Assembly (NCBI GenBank): GCA_020426345.1
Contig: JAGQQE010000010.1
Coordinates: 1-47,074, forward strand
DNA length: 47,074 nucleotides
From: Planctomycetaceae bacterium
Lineage (GTDB): Bacteria; Planctomycetota; Planctomycetia; Planctomycetales; Planctomycetaceae
Direction of reading: 5' to 3'
Below the pieces are notes generated by a model that saw nothing but the letters and a program-made list of their open reading frames with translations, was not told where the DNA came from and did no database searches. Position numbers and translations under genes: made by a program. Each line of letters starts with the position of its first letter. The first letter of the stretch is position 1. Shown piece after piece: positions 1 through 8,310 of this stretch.

Positions 1-37
1 AAAAGCCGGACAATTGCGGTGTGCAATCGTCCGGCTT
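1..37 (-). terminator. Rho-independent terminator of the ugd operon
   Basis: A 15-bp inverted repeat (3-17 with 23-37, 5-base loop) lies 43 bases beyond the ugd stop. Read on the minus strand it is followed by at least four T before the window ends. The one imperfect pair (12/28) is A against C on the plus strand but G-U in minus-strand RNA, which fits a terminator selected on the minus transcript. Confidence 0.85.
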
Positions 38-79
38 CGGGATGGTAATTTCGTGTGGGTGAGTTCAGAGACAGATGAG

Positions 80-1399
80 CTATGCTTCCGGCACAGGCAG
101 GGCACTGAGTCCGATGCCGGAGTAGTAGAAGCCGCGACGTGCCATTTTCTGGCGGTCGTACAGATTTCGTCCGTCAAAGATCACCGGGGATTTCATTTTC
201 AGCTTCACGTAGTCGAAATCCGGATTCCGGAATTCATTCCATTCCGTGACGATTGCGATGCAGTCGGCATTTTCGCAGGCATCATAGTGATGCTTGCAGT
301 AGGTGATGCGATCGCCCATAACCTGACGAACGTTTTCTTCGGCTACCGGATCGTGAACACGAACCGACGCGCCAGCGTCCAGAAGGCTTTCAATGAGAAC
401 CAGTGACGGGGCTTCGCGAATATCGTCTGTTCGAGGCTTGAATGAAAGTCCCCAAATGGCCACCGTTCGGTCCTTCAGGTCGCCAAAATAACCGGAGATC
501 TTCTTGAAAAGAACGTGCTTTTGATGATTGTTTGTTTCGTCCACGGTTCGAAGGATTCGAGCTTCCACATCATTGGCCGCCGCAACTGATGCAAGTGCGC
601 GAACGTCTTTGGGGAAGCAGGACCCGCCATAACCGACTCCCGGGAACATAAATGCAAACCCGATCCGGGCGTCATGCCCCATGCCTTTGCGGACGTCGTT
701 GATATCCGCACCAACCCGTTCGCAGATGTTTGCGATCTCGTTGATAAAGCTGATCTTGGTGGCCAGCATGCAGTTGGCGGCGTACTTGACCATCTCAGCA
801 CTTTCAATACCCATGCTGATAAACGGCTTTTCAGTGCGCAGGAACGGCTTATACAGTTCATGAAGCACATCTGATGCTTCTTCTTCGTCGACACCCACGA
901 CAACCCTGTCTGGTTTGGTGAAGTCGTCGATCGCGGCACCTTCCTTCAGAAATTCCGGATTCGATGCCGAATAAAATGGCGTCTCTGTTTTTGCCTTGAT
1001 CCAGTTGGCTACCTGACGATTGGTTCCAACAGGGACGGTACTCTTGCAGATAACGACGGCTCCTGACTTCAGGTAAGGAGCCATGCCTTCCGCCGCACTC
1101 TGAACGTATTTCAGATCGGCCGCACCGTTTTCGTCCTGAGGCGTCCCCACACAGATGAAAACACATTTTGCATCGCTGATCGCCTGCTGGTAGTCGGTTG
1201 TAAACTTGAGTCGACCCGCAGCCGCATTCCGTTTGACCAGTTCTTCCAGTCCTGGTTCGTAAATGGGCACTCCACCATTATTGAGGAGATCGACTTTACG
1301 GGCATCGACATCAAGACACGTGACATCATTGCCGCTTTCGGCGAAACACGTTCCTGTCACCAGCCCTACATAGCCGGTACCTATCATCGTGACCTTCAT
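80..1399 (-). CDS. ugd: UDP-glucose 6-dehydrogenase
   Basis: This enzyme oxidises UDP-glucose to UDP-glucuronate with two NAD+, supplying acidic sugars for polysaccharide. The 439 residues match the usual bacterial length. An N-terminal Rossmann motif (GTGYVGL, residues 7-13) is followed by SNPEFLKEG near 146-154, which binds substrate, and the catalytic loop [10 protein letters not shown] with Cys261 as nucleophile. The ATG lies 2 bases after the stop of the upstream glycosyltransferase, so it is the last gene of a three-gene operon (methyltransferase, glycosyltransferase, ugd) closed by the hairpin at the window start. Two users of its product, UDP-xylose synthase and UDP-glucuronate epimerase, lie at 27.6-29.6 kb. 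The family assignment is secure; the final polysaccharide is not visible. Confidence 0.97.
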   Translation of the reverse strand: MKVTMIGTGYVGLVTGTCFAESGNDVTCLDVDARKVDLLNNGGVPIYEPGLEELVKRNAAAGRLKFTTDYQQAISDAKCVFICVGTPQDENGAADLKYVQSAAEGMAPYLKSGAVVICKSTVPVGTNRQVANWIKAKTETPFYSASNPEFLKEGAAIDDFTKPDRVVVGVDEEEASDVLHELYKPFLRTEKPFISMGIESAEMVKYAANCMLATKISFINEIANICERVGADINDVRKGMGHDARIGFAFMFPGVGYGGSCFPKDVRALASVAAANDVEARILRTVDETNNHQKHVLFKKISGYFGDLKDRTVAIWGLSFKPRTDDIREAPSLVLIESLLDAGASVRVHDPVAEENVRQVMGDRITYCKHHYDACENADCIAIVTEWNEFRNPDFDYVKLKMKSPVIFDGRNLYDRQKMARRGFYYSGIGLSALPVPEA

Positions 1400-1401
1400 T
1401 G

Positions 1402-2652
1402 TCAGTCTCGCTTAATACTTTCAAGTGGTTTTGAATTGGACTGTGCCTGCTGGTAATCCCGATGCAGTTGCTCCAGCAGCATCTCGATATGGTCCAGCTT
1501 CTGATACTCCGCCTGTAACTGGTTGTTTGATTCGTTCACGCTGCCTTCATCAAACGCCGCATACGCTTTCAATGCCGTGCGGGATTCACTGGCAACACTT
1601 TCAGGTGTATGCCGTCCCGTTTCCTGAGACACCGTCAATATTCCCTGACGGCTTCGGTTGCGCACAGAGTCGGCAATGTACACCGGCCGACTGCGGACCT
1701 GATCGTAAATTCGAATTACGTATTCGCCAAGAATGCTGATCCCCAGCGCATTCAGTGCGCCAAAGAGCGAAGCGAGCGTAACGACGGATGTCCATCCGGG
1801 TATTGCCAGCCCGGTGAACAGCTTGTGAAACAATACGAAGCCGATCGACGCTGCACAGATGGAGGCAGAAAGGGCGGCGATCACGTAGAAGAATGTAAGC
1901 GGGAATGCCGAGAACGAAAGGATGGCTGTTTTGGCCAGACGAAACAGGCCCTTCAGAGAGACGCGCGGATGCTGATCATGTCGAGCGGCCCGTTCCACTG
2001 GAACTCCCGTTTGACGGAAGCCAGCCCAGCTTCGCAGGCCGGGGAAATAGCGATCCTGTTCCGGAAGCTGCTGAAGAATATCGATCACGCGGCGATCCAG
2101 CAGACCAAAGTTGCCAGCGTCCTGAGGGATCGGAGTCGATGAGACGGCATTCAGCACACGATAGAAGCTGTAGAACAGCAGTCGTTTGGGCAGAGATTCC
2201 TTGCGATTGAATCGCTCGGCATACACCACATCAAATCCCGATTCCCACTCGGTCAGAAAGTCGGGTATCGCACGGGGATCATCCTGCAAGTCCGAATCCA
2301 TGACGATGGCAACATCGCCACTGGCGTAATCCAGTCCTGCGTGAACGGCAGGCTGGTGGCCAAAATTACGCGCCAGATGAACGACAACGATCCGATGGTC
2401 TTCAATCGCCAGTCGGTCCAGCAATTCACGCGATCCGTCGCTTGATCCATCGTTCACGTAAACGATTTCAAAATCGGCGGAGTTCTTCTCCAGTGCCTTC
2501 ACCAGTTGGCTGGTCAACTCCCTGAGGATCGCGGCTTCGTTGTAAACCGGCAGCACGGCCGAGATCTTTGATGAATGTCGGTCACGATCATTGCAGTACA
2601 CAGCGAATGCACCGTCAGCTTCCAGCTCTCGTTGCGGAACGTCAAACGTCAT
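1402..2652 (-). CDS. Family 2 glycosyltransferase, polyprenyl-phosphate type, membrane anchored
   Basis: This is probably an inverting GT-A transferase that moves a sugar from a nucleotide donor to a polyprenyl phosphate (DPM1/GtrB/ArnC group). The domain starts near residue 31 with [16 protein letters not shown] (67-75) and DSDLQDDP (119-126) give the metal-binding DxD, and the family motif [12 protein letters not shown] lies at 198-209. Two membrane helices follow at about 245-277 and 285-315. A tail of about 90 residues is unusual and ends in a charged, coiled-coil-like stretch. I chose the ATG at 2652, which overlaps the methyltransferase stop as ATGA. An upstream in-frame start at 2712 would run deep into that gene. 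The 416-residue product is coupled to ugd by a 2-base gap. The sugar it transfers is unknown. Confidence 0.9.
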   Translation of the reverse strand: MTFDVPQRELEADGAFAVYCNDRDRHSSKISAVLPVYNEAAILRELTSQLVKALEKNSADFEIVYVNDGSSDGSRELLDRLAIEDHRIVVVHLARNFGHQPAVHAGLDYASGDVAIVMDSDLQDDPRAIPDFLTEWESGFDVVYAERFNRKESLPKRLLFYSFYRVLNAVSSTPIPQDAGNFGLLDRRVIDILQQLPEQDRYFPGLRSWAGFRQTGVPVERAARHDQHPRVSLKGLFRLAKTAILSFSAFPLTFFYVIAALSASICAASIGFVLFHKLFTGLAIPGWTSVVTLASLFGALNALGISILGEYVIRIYDQVRSRPVYIADSVRNRSRQGILTVSQETGRHTPESVASESRTALKAYAAFDEGSVNESNNQLQAEYQKLDHIEMLLEQLHRDYQQAQSNSKPLESIKRD

Positions 2653-3374
2653 TTGCGCAGCACTCCAACAAGCGACAGCCCCATCGGGACACCAACACTG
2701 TTCAGGCACCAACGCTCAGCGGCAGCCGCCGTCAGCAGCGCACGATTCGTGAATGACGATACTTCGGGAAAATCCGGCTGGTGACGACTGGGAAACAGTT
2801 TTTCCCATCCGCGCACGGCGAGAGCTGCGGGCAAAGTGAAGCTGTTCCAGTAGTTCAGCCACTGGACACGGAACTGCGATTCTCGCGCGTGAGTCCGAAA
2901 TTCCGCGATTGTGTACCTGCGGAAATGTCCGAGCTGTTCATCCCAGCGACTGTAGAGCCATGGATGGGCGGGTACGGTGATGATGACCGCTCCATCGTCT
3001 TCAAGCGAATCGTGAACATGCTTCAGAACCTGCACTGGATCCTCAACGTGCTCAAGCACATCCAGCAGGACGACAGCACGAAGCGATTGCGGTTCGACCG
3101 GCCATGGCTGGCCAAGATCATGCACGCGAACATCTTCAATGCCGCGGTTTCGAACGTGCTCGACTGATTCGGGCATCAGGTCAAACCCGGTGACGTCGTA
3201 GCCCATCTCGTTGAATTCGACGAGATTACGTCCCGACCCGATGCCACCTTCGACCAGCCGACCGGGGGGCGGGCAATGTTTGCGAAGTAAACGTGTGACG
3301 AGTTTGCGTTTCGCAACGTGCCACCAGTAATTGTCTTCGAGTTCAACGAGTTCCTGCAGGTGACTGGGGTCCAT
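2649..3374 (-). CDS. Class I SAM-dependent methyltransferase
   Basis: The protein has the Rossmann-like SAM site: motif I is EGGIGSGRNL, followed by an acidic strand end (GYDVTGFDLMPES) and the hydrophobic VVLLDVLEHVEDP typical of UbiG/Methyltransf_11 enzymes. The N-terminal ELEDNYWWHVAKRKL is common in methyltransferases found in glycan clusters. I prefer the ATG at 3374 (241 residues) because GGAG lies 11 bases before it; an in-frame GTG at 3410 would add 12 residues. The stop overlaps the start of the glycosyltransferase by ATGA, so the two are translated together. The substrate is unknown; the neighbours suggest a sugar or lipid-linked intermediate. Confidence 0.88.
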   Translation of the reverse strand: MDPSHLQELVELEDNYWWHVAKRKLVTRLLRKHCPPPGRLVEGGIGSGRNLVEFNEMGYDVTGFDLMPESVEHVRNRGIEDVRVHDLGQPWPVEPQSLRAVVLLDVLEHVEDPVQVLKHVHDSLEDDGAVIITVPAHPWLYSRWDEQLGHFRRYTIAEFRTHARESQFRVQWLNYWNSFTLPAALAVRGWEKLFPSRHQPDFPEVSSFTNRALLTAAAAERWCLNSVGVPMGLSLVGVLRK

Positions 3375-3645
3375 GCCGAATAGTGCTCCGAAAGGAAAAG
3401 TCTGCTTCACCGCAGCCTGAAGGGAACTCTGTTCAATACATCCAGCGAATTAACGCGCCGCCGGCGCCCGGCGTGTGACAAGAAGAGCCTATCACCTGGA
3501 TGCATCGACAACGTTAAGTTCAACGGTACTTCAGGCTCTGAGCACTCATCGGCCGAAATCTGTAGGGGTCACGCCGGTTGTGTGGTGAATCAGCAACAGG
3601 AACGCATGATCGCCATAGCCGCTATGAACAACCGCATCCGTATCA

Positions 3646-4365
3646 TCAGAATATCGCAAGACTCAGCAGTGTCATCAGAATGAACAGGATGCCACTGGTG
3701 AAAACGATCAATGACAGCCGCCGCCGCTGAGGTGGGCTCGCCTCCAGTTGTCCACTGGCAATTGAAATCAACGACGATGCCGAAATGTAGAGTGCATAAA
3801 GCAGCAGAGGTGGAAATGCGGGGGACAGCAACAGCGATCTGGTTGCTCGTTCAGTCAGCTTTTTCGTTTCGGCATTTTCAACCACCGGTTGATTTGCAAT
3901 CTGCACTATTGGTGCAGCGTAGGGATTCTCAGACCGTTCCGTCTCGATGACATCCGGCAGGGAAATACTCGTCCCGTCTTCCTGCAGCGGTGCTGTTACC
4001 TCCCGGTCGTCAGTACCCCGCAACTTGCCGCAGTTCCAGCATTCATCAAATGTCCGGGCGTTGATTTCATCGCAGGCAGAACACTGCCATTCGGTCGCTT
4101 CAACATCATTCACCCGGGCCTCGCGAAGTACCTGAATTGCTTCTTGTGCACGGCTTTCCGGAACCAACAGCTCAATTCTGCGAACGGCCAGACCGTAATA
4201 GTTCAGGGAATCTGCCAGTTCGGTGCCGGTCGTCTGAACGGGTATGCCGGACGACCTCAGGATGGCAGCATCTATTTCTGCCGTCGTTGGCTGGTCATAC
4301 ATCCGGATGACCACAGGCCCGTCGTCACCAAATGCAGGTTGGTTGGCGGGACTTGTTCGTGCCAT
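3646..4365 (-). CDS. DUF2007 / zinc-ribbon membrane protein
   Basis: A 239-residue protein in three parts. Residues about 15-80 resemble the DUF2007 putative signal-transducing domain (an ACT-like fold): alternation of VVIRMYD, a helix, and IELLVPESRAQEAIQVL. A four-cysteine ribbon follows, CSACDEINARTFDECWNCG, close to the RanBP2 or double-zinc-ribbon pattern. Two hydrophobic segments at the C-terminus probably cross the membrane. The ATG is preceded by a strong ribosome site (GGGGGAGG, 4371-4378) in the 21-base gap after the protease stop, so it is the third gene of the LRR-protease-DUF2007 operon. I do not know its function. Membrane-linked sensing of the protease branch is only a guess from position. 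Confidence 0.75.
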   Translation of the reverse strand: MARTSPANQPAFGDDGPVVIRMYDQPTTAEIDAAILRSSGIPVQTTGTELADSLNYYGLAVRRIELLVPESRAQEAIQVLREARVNDVEATEWQCSACDEINARTFDECWNCGKLRGTDDREVTAPLQEDGTSISLPDVIETERSENPYAAPIVQIANQPVVENAETKKLTERATRSLLLSPAFPPLLLYALYISASSLISIASGQLEASPPQRRRLSLIVFTSGILFILMTLLSLAIF

Positions 4366-4370
4366 GAATT

Positions 4371-4378
4371 CCTCCCCC
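4371..4378 (-). promoter_or_regulatory. Strong Shine-Dalgarno of the DUF2007 gene
   Basis: On the minus strand GGGGGAGG sits about 5 bases before the ATG at 4365. It is one of the few near-consensus ribosome sites in this part of the window and fixes the start. Confidence 0.7.
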
Positions 4379-4386
4379 GCAAAACG

Positions 4387-6165
4387 TTACTGGGCCGGGA
4401 TCCGGTCGACAACAGACTGAATTGGCAGGACCAGTGTCGACTCGCGCGCACGGCGTGCAATGATGACGCCGATAATGCGGCCACGGGCATCGATCAATGG
4501 TCCGCCGCAATCGTCAGGCTGCACAGGGATGTCACATTGCATGATCTGGCGGAAACCAGTTCGTCGCTCACTCAATGGACCCACACGGCCATCCAGAAAT
4601 TCTGCTCGATGAAACATCGCTCCGGGATCACTACCCATTCTCGCCCCGGTGGTTCGTGCCTGACCGTTTCGCCACAAATCAAACTGCAGCCAGTCTCCCG
4701 GCTGGTTTGACTGGTGAATGCGTTCGACATCTTCAAATCCGCTCAACGTCTGCCCATTGATAGCATGAATGCGGTCACCTGTTCGAATCATTGCATCGGT
4801 TCCCGTGCTGTTGGGACTGACACTCTCGACAACGATCTCCGCTTTGTCGGAAAGCGAAAAACGCATTCCGAACTTTCCCTCCGCGGCTGGTTCGTCATGC
4901 ATTGTTCGAGACAACCATCCGAGCTTCAGAGTGCTATCCGGTTGAAGCGTTGCCGCGACAGGGTGATCGACGAAGATGGATTCCGGATTCGGCAGCGGCT
5001 GCATTCGATCGTCGTCAGAGATATCCAATCGAAGGATCGTAATGTCGGTCGCCTGATCAGTTGCCACAACACGTGCCGAGAATCTCTTTCCATGGCGACC
5101 GACGCAACGTATGAAATGCCGGGGAACTTCGTCCCGAACCACGATACCATGGTCATCCAGCAGCGAACGTTTGGTTGCTACCAGGCCGTTACCGAGCCGT
5201 GTTCCAAGCCCGACGCGTTTCCACCGTTGCTGATCACGAACGGCATCGCTGTGATCTTCTGTGTCCTTTGTACGCGTTTCGACAATCACAGTGCGATCTT
5301 GTGCAAGTGTGTGAAGTTCAGATGGCAGATGGTTGAGTGCCCGCTCGAGTTCTTCTGATAAGTTTCGTTCTGCCTGGCCCGGGATTTCCCGGGGCACGCT
5401 GGCGACTTTTGAATCAGTCAGAAATTGTCGGACGACTTCCAGAGTCACGTGGTGATTACTGGTCAGATCGAAGCCAATTTGGCGATGGACTCCCAGCAAC
5501 TGCCCCCGCAGATTGATCACGGGGCCTCCCGAATCTCCCACAGATAACGCACACGTCGTTCGGAATGAACGTTCTGTTTGATGCGTGATGGTTCCCAGGC
5601 GAACCACAGTCGAAGAATGATTTGGTTCTCGAGCCGGAAGACCTGAACTGAGCACAAACGTACCAGGCCCCTCCGGCGGCGAGACTGGCATTTCCATCGC
5701 GAGAGGGATGGGCTGCATGTCGAATTGGCCGATCACCGACGGATCGGCTAACTGCAGCACCGCCAGATCACAGTGACTGTCTCGGTGTCGTATGGTCGCA
5801 ATTGCAACTTGATGCTGCGGCAATACTACACGAACCATCGGCGCTTCCTGGCCTGGCGTCGGTTCCGGTACTCCGTGGGCAACCGTGAGGATGATCCCCT
5901 CGCGATTGATCAGAACTCCGGAAGCACGATCGTTTCGGCTGATGATGCGTACGGTACCACGACGCAGGCATTCGTGGAGCCACGCTGTTTCCGGAACCGC
6001 TGGTTTTGGAACGGAATGGGCAGTCGCGTCCGGATTACGACGGCCGTCGTCTTCTGGGCTTCCTGGACAGAACGTTTCGTCCGTTGCCATAGCCTGACTC
6101 GCAAACACCTGGCATGCGAGGAGCGACAGCATGAGAATCCACGTGCGCCCAAAGTTTCTATTCAC
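4387..6165 (-). CDS. Exported double trypsin-like protease with nested PDZ domain
   Basis: A 592-residue exported protein with signal peptide (basic start, hydrophobic 9-20, cleavage near the AMA at 25-27). The first trypsin-like domain (about 65-250) has an intact triad: His97 in TVAHG, Asp133 in CDLAVLQL and Ser212 in GDSGGP. A second domain of the same kind begins near 315 but appears degenerate. The strand that should carry His reads TKRSLL, Asp374 is kept in TDITILRLD, and the serine loop reads DDCGGP, with Cys553 in place of Ser. A PDZ domain (about 415-505; RTGDRIHAINGQ) sits between the Asp and the Cys loop, so it is nested in the second domain. Translation starts at GTG, overlapping the LRR gene stop by 8 bases. 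It resembles DegP/HtrA relatives in parts but not in order. It probably acts outside the cytoplasm. Confidence 0.85.
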   Translation of the reverse strand: MNRNFGRTWILMLSLLACQVFASQAMATDETFCPGSPEDDGRRNPDATAHSVPKPAVPETAWLHECLRRGTVRIISRNDRASGVLINREGIILTVAHGVPEPTPGQEAPMVRVVLPQHQVAIATIRHRDSHCDLAVLQLADPSVIGQFDMQPIPLAMEMPVSPPEGPGTFVLSSGLPAREPNHSSTVVRLGTITHQTERSFRTTCALSVGDSGGPVINLRGQLLGVHRQIGFDLTSNHHVTLEVVRQFLTDSKVASVPREIPGQAERNLSEELERALNHLPSELHTLAQDRTVIVETRTKDTEDHSDAVRDQQRWKRVGLGTRLGNGLVATKRSLLDDHGIVVRDEVPRHFIRCVGRHGKRFSARVVATDQATDITILRLDISDDDRMQPLPNPESIFVDHPVAATLQPDSTLKLGWLSRTMHDEPAAEGKFGMRFSLSDKAEIVVESVSPNSTGTDAMIRTGDRIHAINGQTLSGFEDVERIHQSNQPGDWLQFDLWRNGQARTTGARMGSDPGAMFHRAEFLDGRVGPLSERRTGFRQIMQCDIPVQPDDCGGPLIDARGRIIGVIIARRARESTLVLPIQSVVDRIPAQ

Positions 6166-7318
6166 CTTCGATGTACTTCAGCTGAATGGCGGTGTTCGGC
6201 AATTTCATTTGCAATGCCTGAACTCCCTCTTCAGTGACAGCGGTTCGTGTCACTTTCAGGTCTTTAAGTTGAGTCAGGTGTTCGAGTGATGGCATGCCAG
6301 CATCCGAAACAGAGGTTGAACCCAGATGAAGGAAGGTCAGCTGGCTCATGTCTTTCAGTGCGGGCAGGCCAGCATCGGACACCTGCGTGTTGTCCACGTT
6401 CAGCCATGCCAGATTGACAAGTGGCGACAAGTGCTGAAGCCCCGTATCACTGATTGCATCGCGCCAGAGGTTCAGCTTCTTCAGTGAAGTCATCTGCCCG
6501 ACAATTGCCATCCCCTGGTCATCCAGCAATGAGTTTTCGCTCAGGTCCAGATCTTCCAGTTTTTTGCAGGCTGTCAAATGTTGAAGCCCGTCGTTGCTGA
6601 CCTGTGTTTTTGAGATTCGAAGTTTCTTCAGGTTTGGAAATCGTGCGACCATGGTCATTGCGTCGTCGTCCACCAGCGTACTCTTCAAATACAGTTCTTC
6701 GATGCTCGACAACCCAGCCAGGGCTTCCAGTGCTGTGCCGCTGACCCACAGGTCATCAACTGCCAGGACTTTCAGATTCTTTAATGTCGCCAGTTTGGCA
6801 ACTCCGTCATCACCCACCGATGTCGCGCTGCTTTCGCCGGACAAGCGGATGGCCTTCAGCGTCGTGATTCCCGACAGTGTCTCCATAGCCGCGTCGGTGA
6901 TAGCGCAGTTTCGGATATCCAGATTCGCGAGCGGGCCTTTGAAACTTCCGATCGTTGCGATGCCGGAGTCTGAAATGGGAAGTTTGTCCAGATGCAGAGA
7001 TCGAAGACGTTCAAGGGGTTGAAGTATCGGCAGCGTTTCATCGCTGGATTCTGTACCTCGAAGATCAACGTCAATGATGAAACCAGCTTCGCGCTGAAGC
7101 TTTGCACCAAGTGCCTCAAGTTTTGATGAGATCTCTTTTTCCTGTGCCGCAGGTTCGGCCGAAACTTCAGTCGTTTTTTGGCTTGTGGACGGCTGGCATC
7201 CGGAGACCATCACGAATGCCGTGGCCATTCCGATGGCAGCAACTGAAGACAAACGCGCAAACAGGTGTCGAACAAACAGGTTTCGAACAAGCAACGGAAC
7301 ACTCCTGCCATCATGCAT
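6158..7318 (-). CDS. Leucine-rich-repeat lipoprotein
   Basis: From the ATG at 7318 this is a 386-residue protein with a hydrophobic stretch ending in a lipobox (VSGC, Cys41). It should be lipidated and held at a membrane. After a charged spacer, about 11-12 repeats of roughly 24 residues follow the pattern LxxLxLxxTxVSDxGLxxL, as in planctomycete and F-box-type LRR proteins. In-frame starts further upstream (to 7462) would add 48 residues without a sensible signal, so I reject them; there is no clear ribosome site. The gene ends eight bases into the protease gene, so the two are coupled. The LolD/permease pair directly upstream could release such a lipoprotein; that link is inference. The LRR surface is probably for protein binding; the partner is unknown. 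Confidence 0.85.
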   Translation of the reverse strand: MHDGRSVPLLVRNLFVRHLFARLSSVAAIGMATAFVMVSGCQPSTSQKTTEVSAEPAAQEKEISSKLEALGAKLQREAGFIIDVDLRGTESSDETLPILQPLERLRSLHLDKLPISDSGIATIGSFKGPLANLDIRNCAITDAAMETLSGITTLKAIRLSGESSATSVGDDGVAKLATLKNLKVLAVDDLWVSGTALEALAGLSSIEELYLKSTLVDDDAMTMVARFPNLKKLRISKTQVSNDGLQHLTACKKLEDLDLSENSLLDDQGMAIVGQMTSLKKLNLWRDAISDTGLQHLSPLVNLAWLNVDNTQVSDAGLPALKDMSQLTFLHLGSTSVSDAGMPSLEHLTQLKDLKVTRTAVTEEGVQALQMKLPNTAIQLKYIEGE

Positions 7319-7506
7319 CAATTCGAACAACAAAGACTGCTGTAAGAATACGCAATGCGGGAGGAATTCCAAACTCAGTGAGCCGTTTGTTCGCAGGTCC
7401 AGCCAAAGATGGGCTCGAACAGGCCGCCAGGAAACACGCCGCTCGAAGCGCATCTTTGCCAACGAAATTCATATCAGCCGACCGATACGGCCCCCCGGAG
7501 TCGTCT

Positions 7507-8241
7507 TCAGGCGGCTTCTTCGTGTGACACCGTCTGAATCTGCCCCTGCGCCAGTCGAACGATGCGATGGGCCTGCGCGGCGATGCTTTCGTCGTGTGTA
7601 ACCATCACAATGGTCAGCTGACTGTCCTGATTCAGTCGATTCAGAATGTCCATAATCTCGCCGCCTGTTGACGCATCCAGATTTCCGGTTGGCTCATCGG
7701 CCAGAAGAATCTCCGGCTTGCCCACAAGAGCCCGTGCGATGGCACCTCGCTGCATTTCGCCGCCTGACATTTCGGAGGGACGATGTTTGATACGGTGCTC
7801 CAGCCCAACCTGCTGAATCATGTCCATCGCCATTTCCCGGATTTCTCGGCGTTTGCGCCAGTAGTCCAGCAGAGAGTATCGGATCATCAGCGGTGTCATC
7901 ACGTTTTCGAGCAGCGTGAGTTCCGGCAGCAGATGATAGAACTGAAAGATAAAACCAAACACATGATTGCGCAGCTGATCACGAGCGTGCTGCGACAAGT
8001 TGTCGATCCGTTTTCCCTGCAGCATGACTTCGCCAATATCTGGTGCATCCAGAAGCCCCATGACATGAAGCAGTGTGCTTTTCCCGGAGCCACTCTGGCC
8101 GACCACGGAGATAAATTCCCCGCGGTTGGCTTTCAGGCCGGCTCCACGCAGAACCGGTACCTTGTGTTCTCCTTTGACATAGGACTTTGTGATGGCGTCG
8201 GCGGAGATCAGCGGCGTTGTCATCTTTATGGTTTCGTTCAT
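7507..8241 (-). CDS. lolD: ABC transporter ATP-binding protein, LolD/MacB type
   Basis: This is the ATPase of a lipoprotein-release or MacB-type exporter. The 244 residues hold Walker A GQSGSGKST (48-56), the Q-loop FQFYHLLPELT typical of LolD, the signature MSGGEMQRGAIARAL, Walker B ILLADEPTGNLD and the switch His in MVTHDE. The signature ends EMQRG where most relatives have QQQRV, a mild change. A second ATG at 8223 would shorten it by six residues. It lies 69 bases after the permease gene, and together they form the transporter. The LRR lipoprotein and protease follow on the same strand after 188 bases. LolD is the best name because the permease is of the LolC/E type rather than the MacB fusion. 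Confidence 0.88.
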   Translation of the reverse strand: MNETIKMTTPLISADAITKSYVKGEHKVPVLRGAGLKANRGEFISVVGQSGSGKSTLLHVMGLLDAPDIGEVMLQGKRIDNLSQHARDQLRNHVFGFIFQFYHLLPELTLLENVMTPLMIRYSLLDYWRKRREIREMAMDMIQQVGLEHRIKHRPSEMSGGEMQRGAIARALVGKPEILLADEPTGNLDASTGGEIMDILNRLNQDSQLTIVMVTHDESIAAQAHRIVRLAQGQIQTVSHEEAA

Positions 8242-8310
8242 GATGGAAGACTCATCTGCGGCAGAAGTTCGATCACAGAAGAACGCGCGGATGCGATTCC
8301 GCAGATCAGA

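Noticed and set aside
3889-4710. Plus-strand open frame of 273 codons
   Set aside because: It is antisense to the DUF2007 and protease genes, with no domain and no ribosome site.
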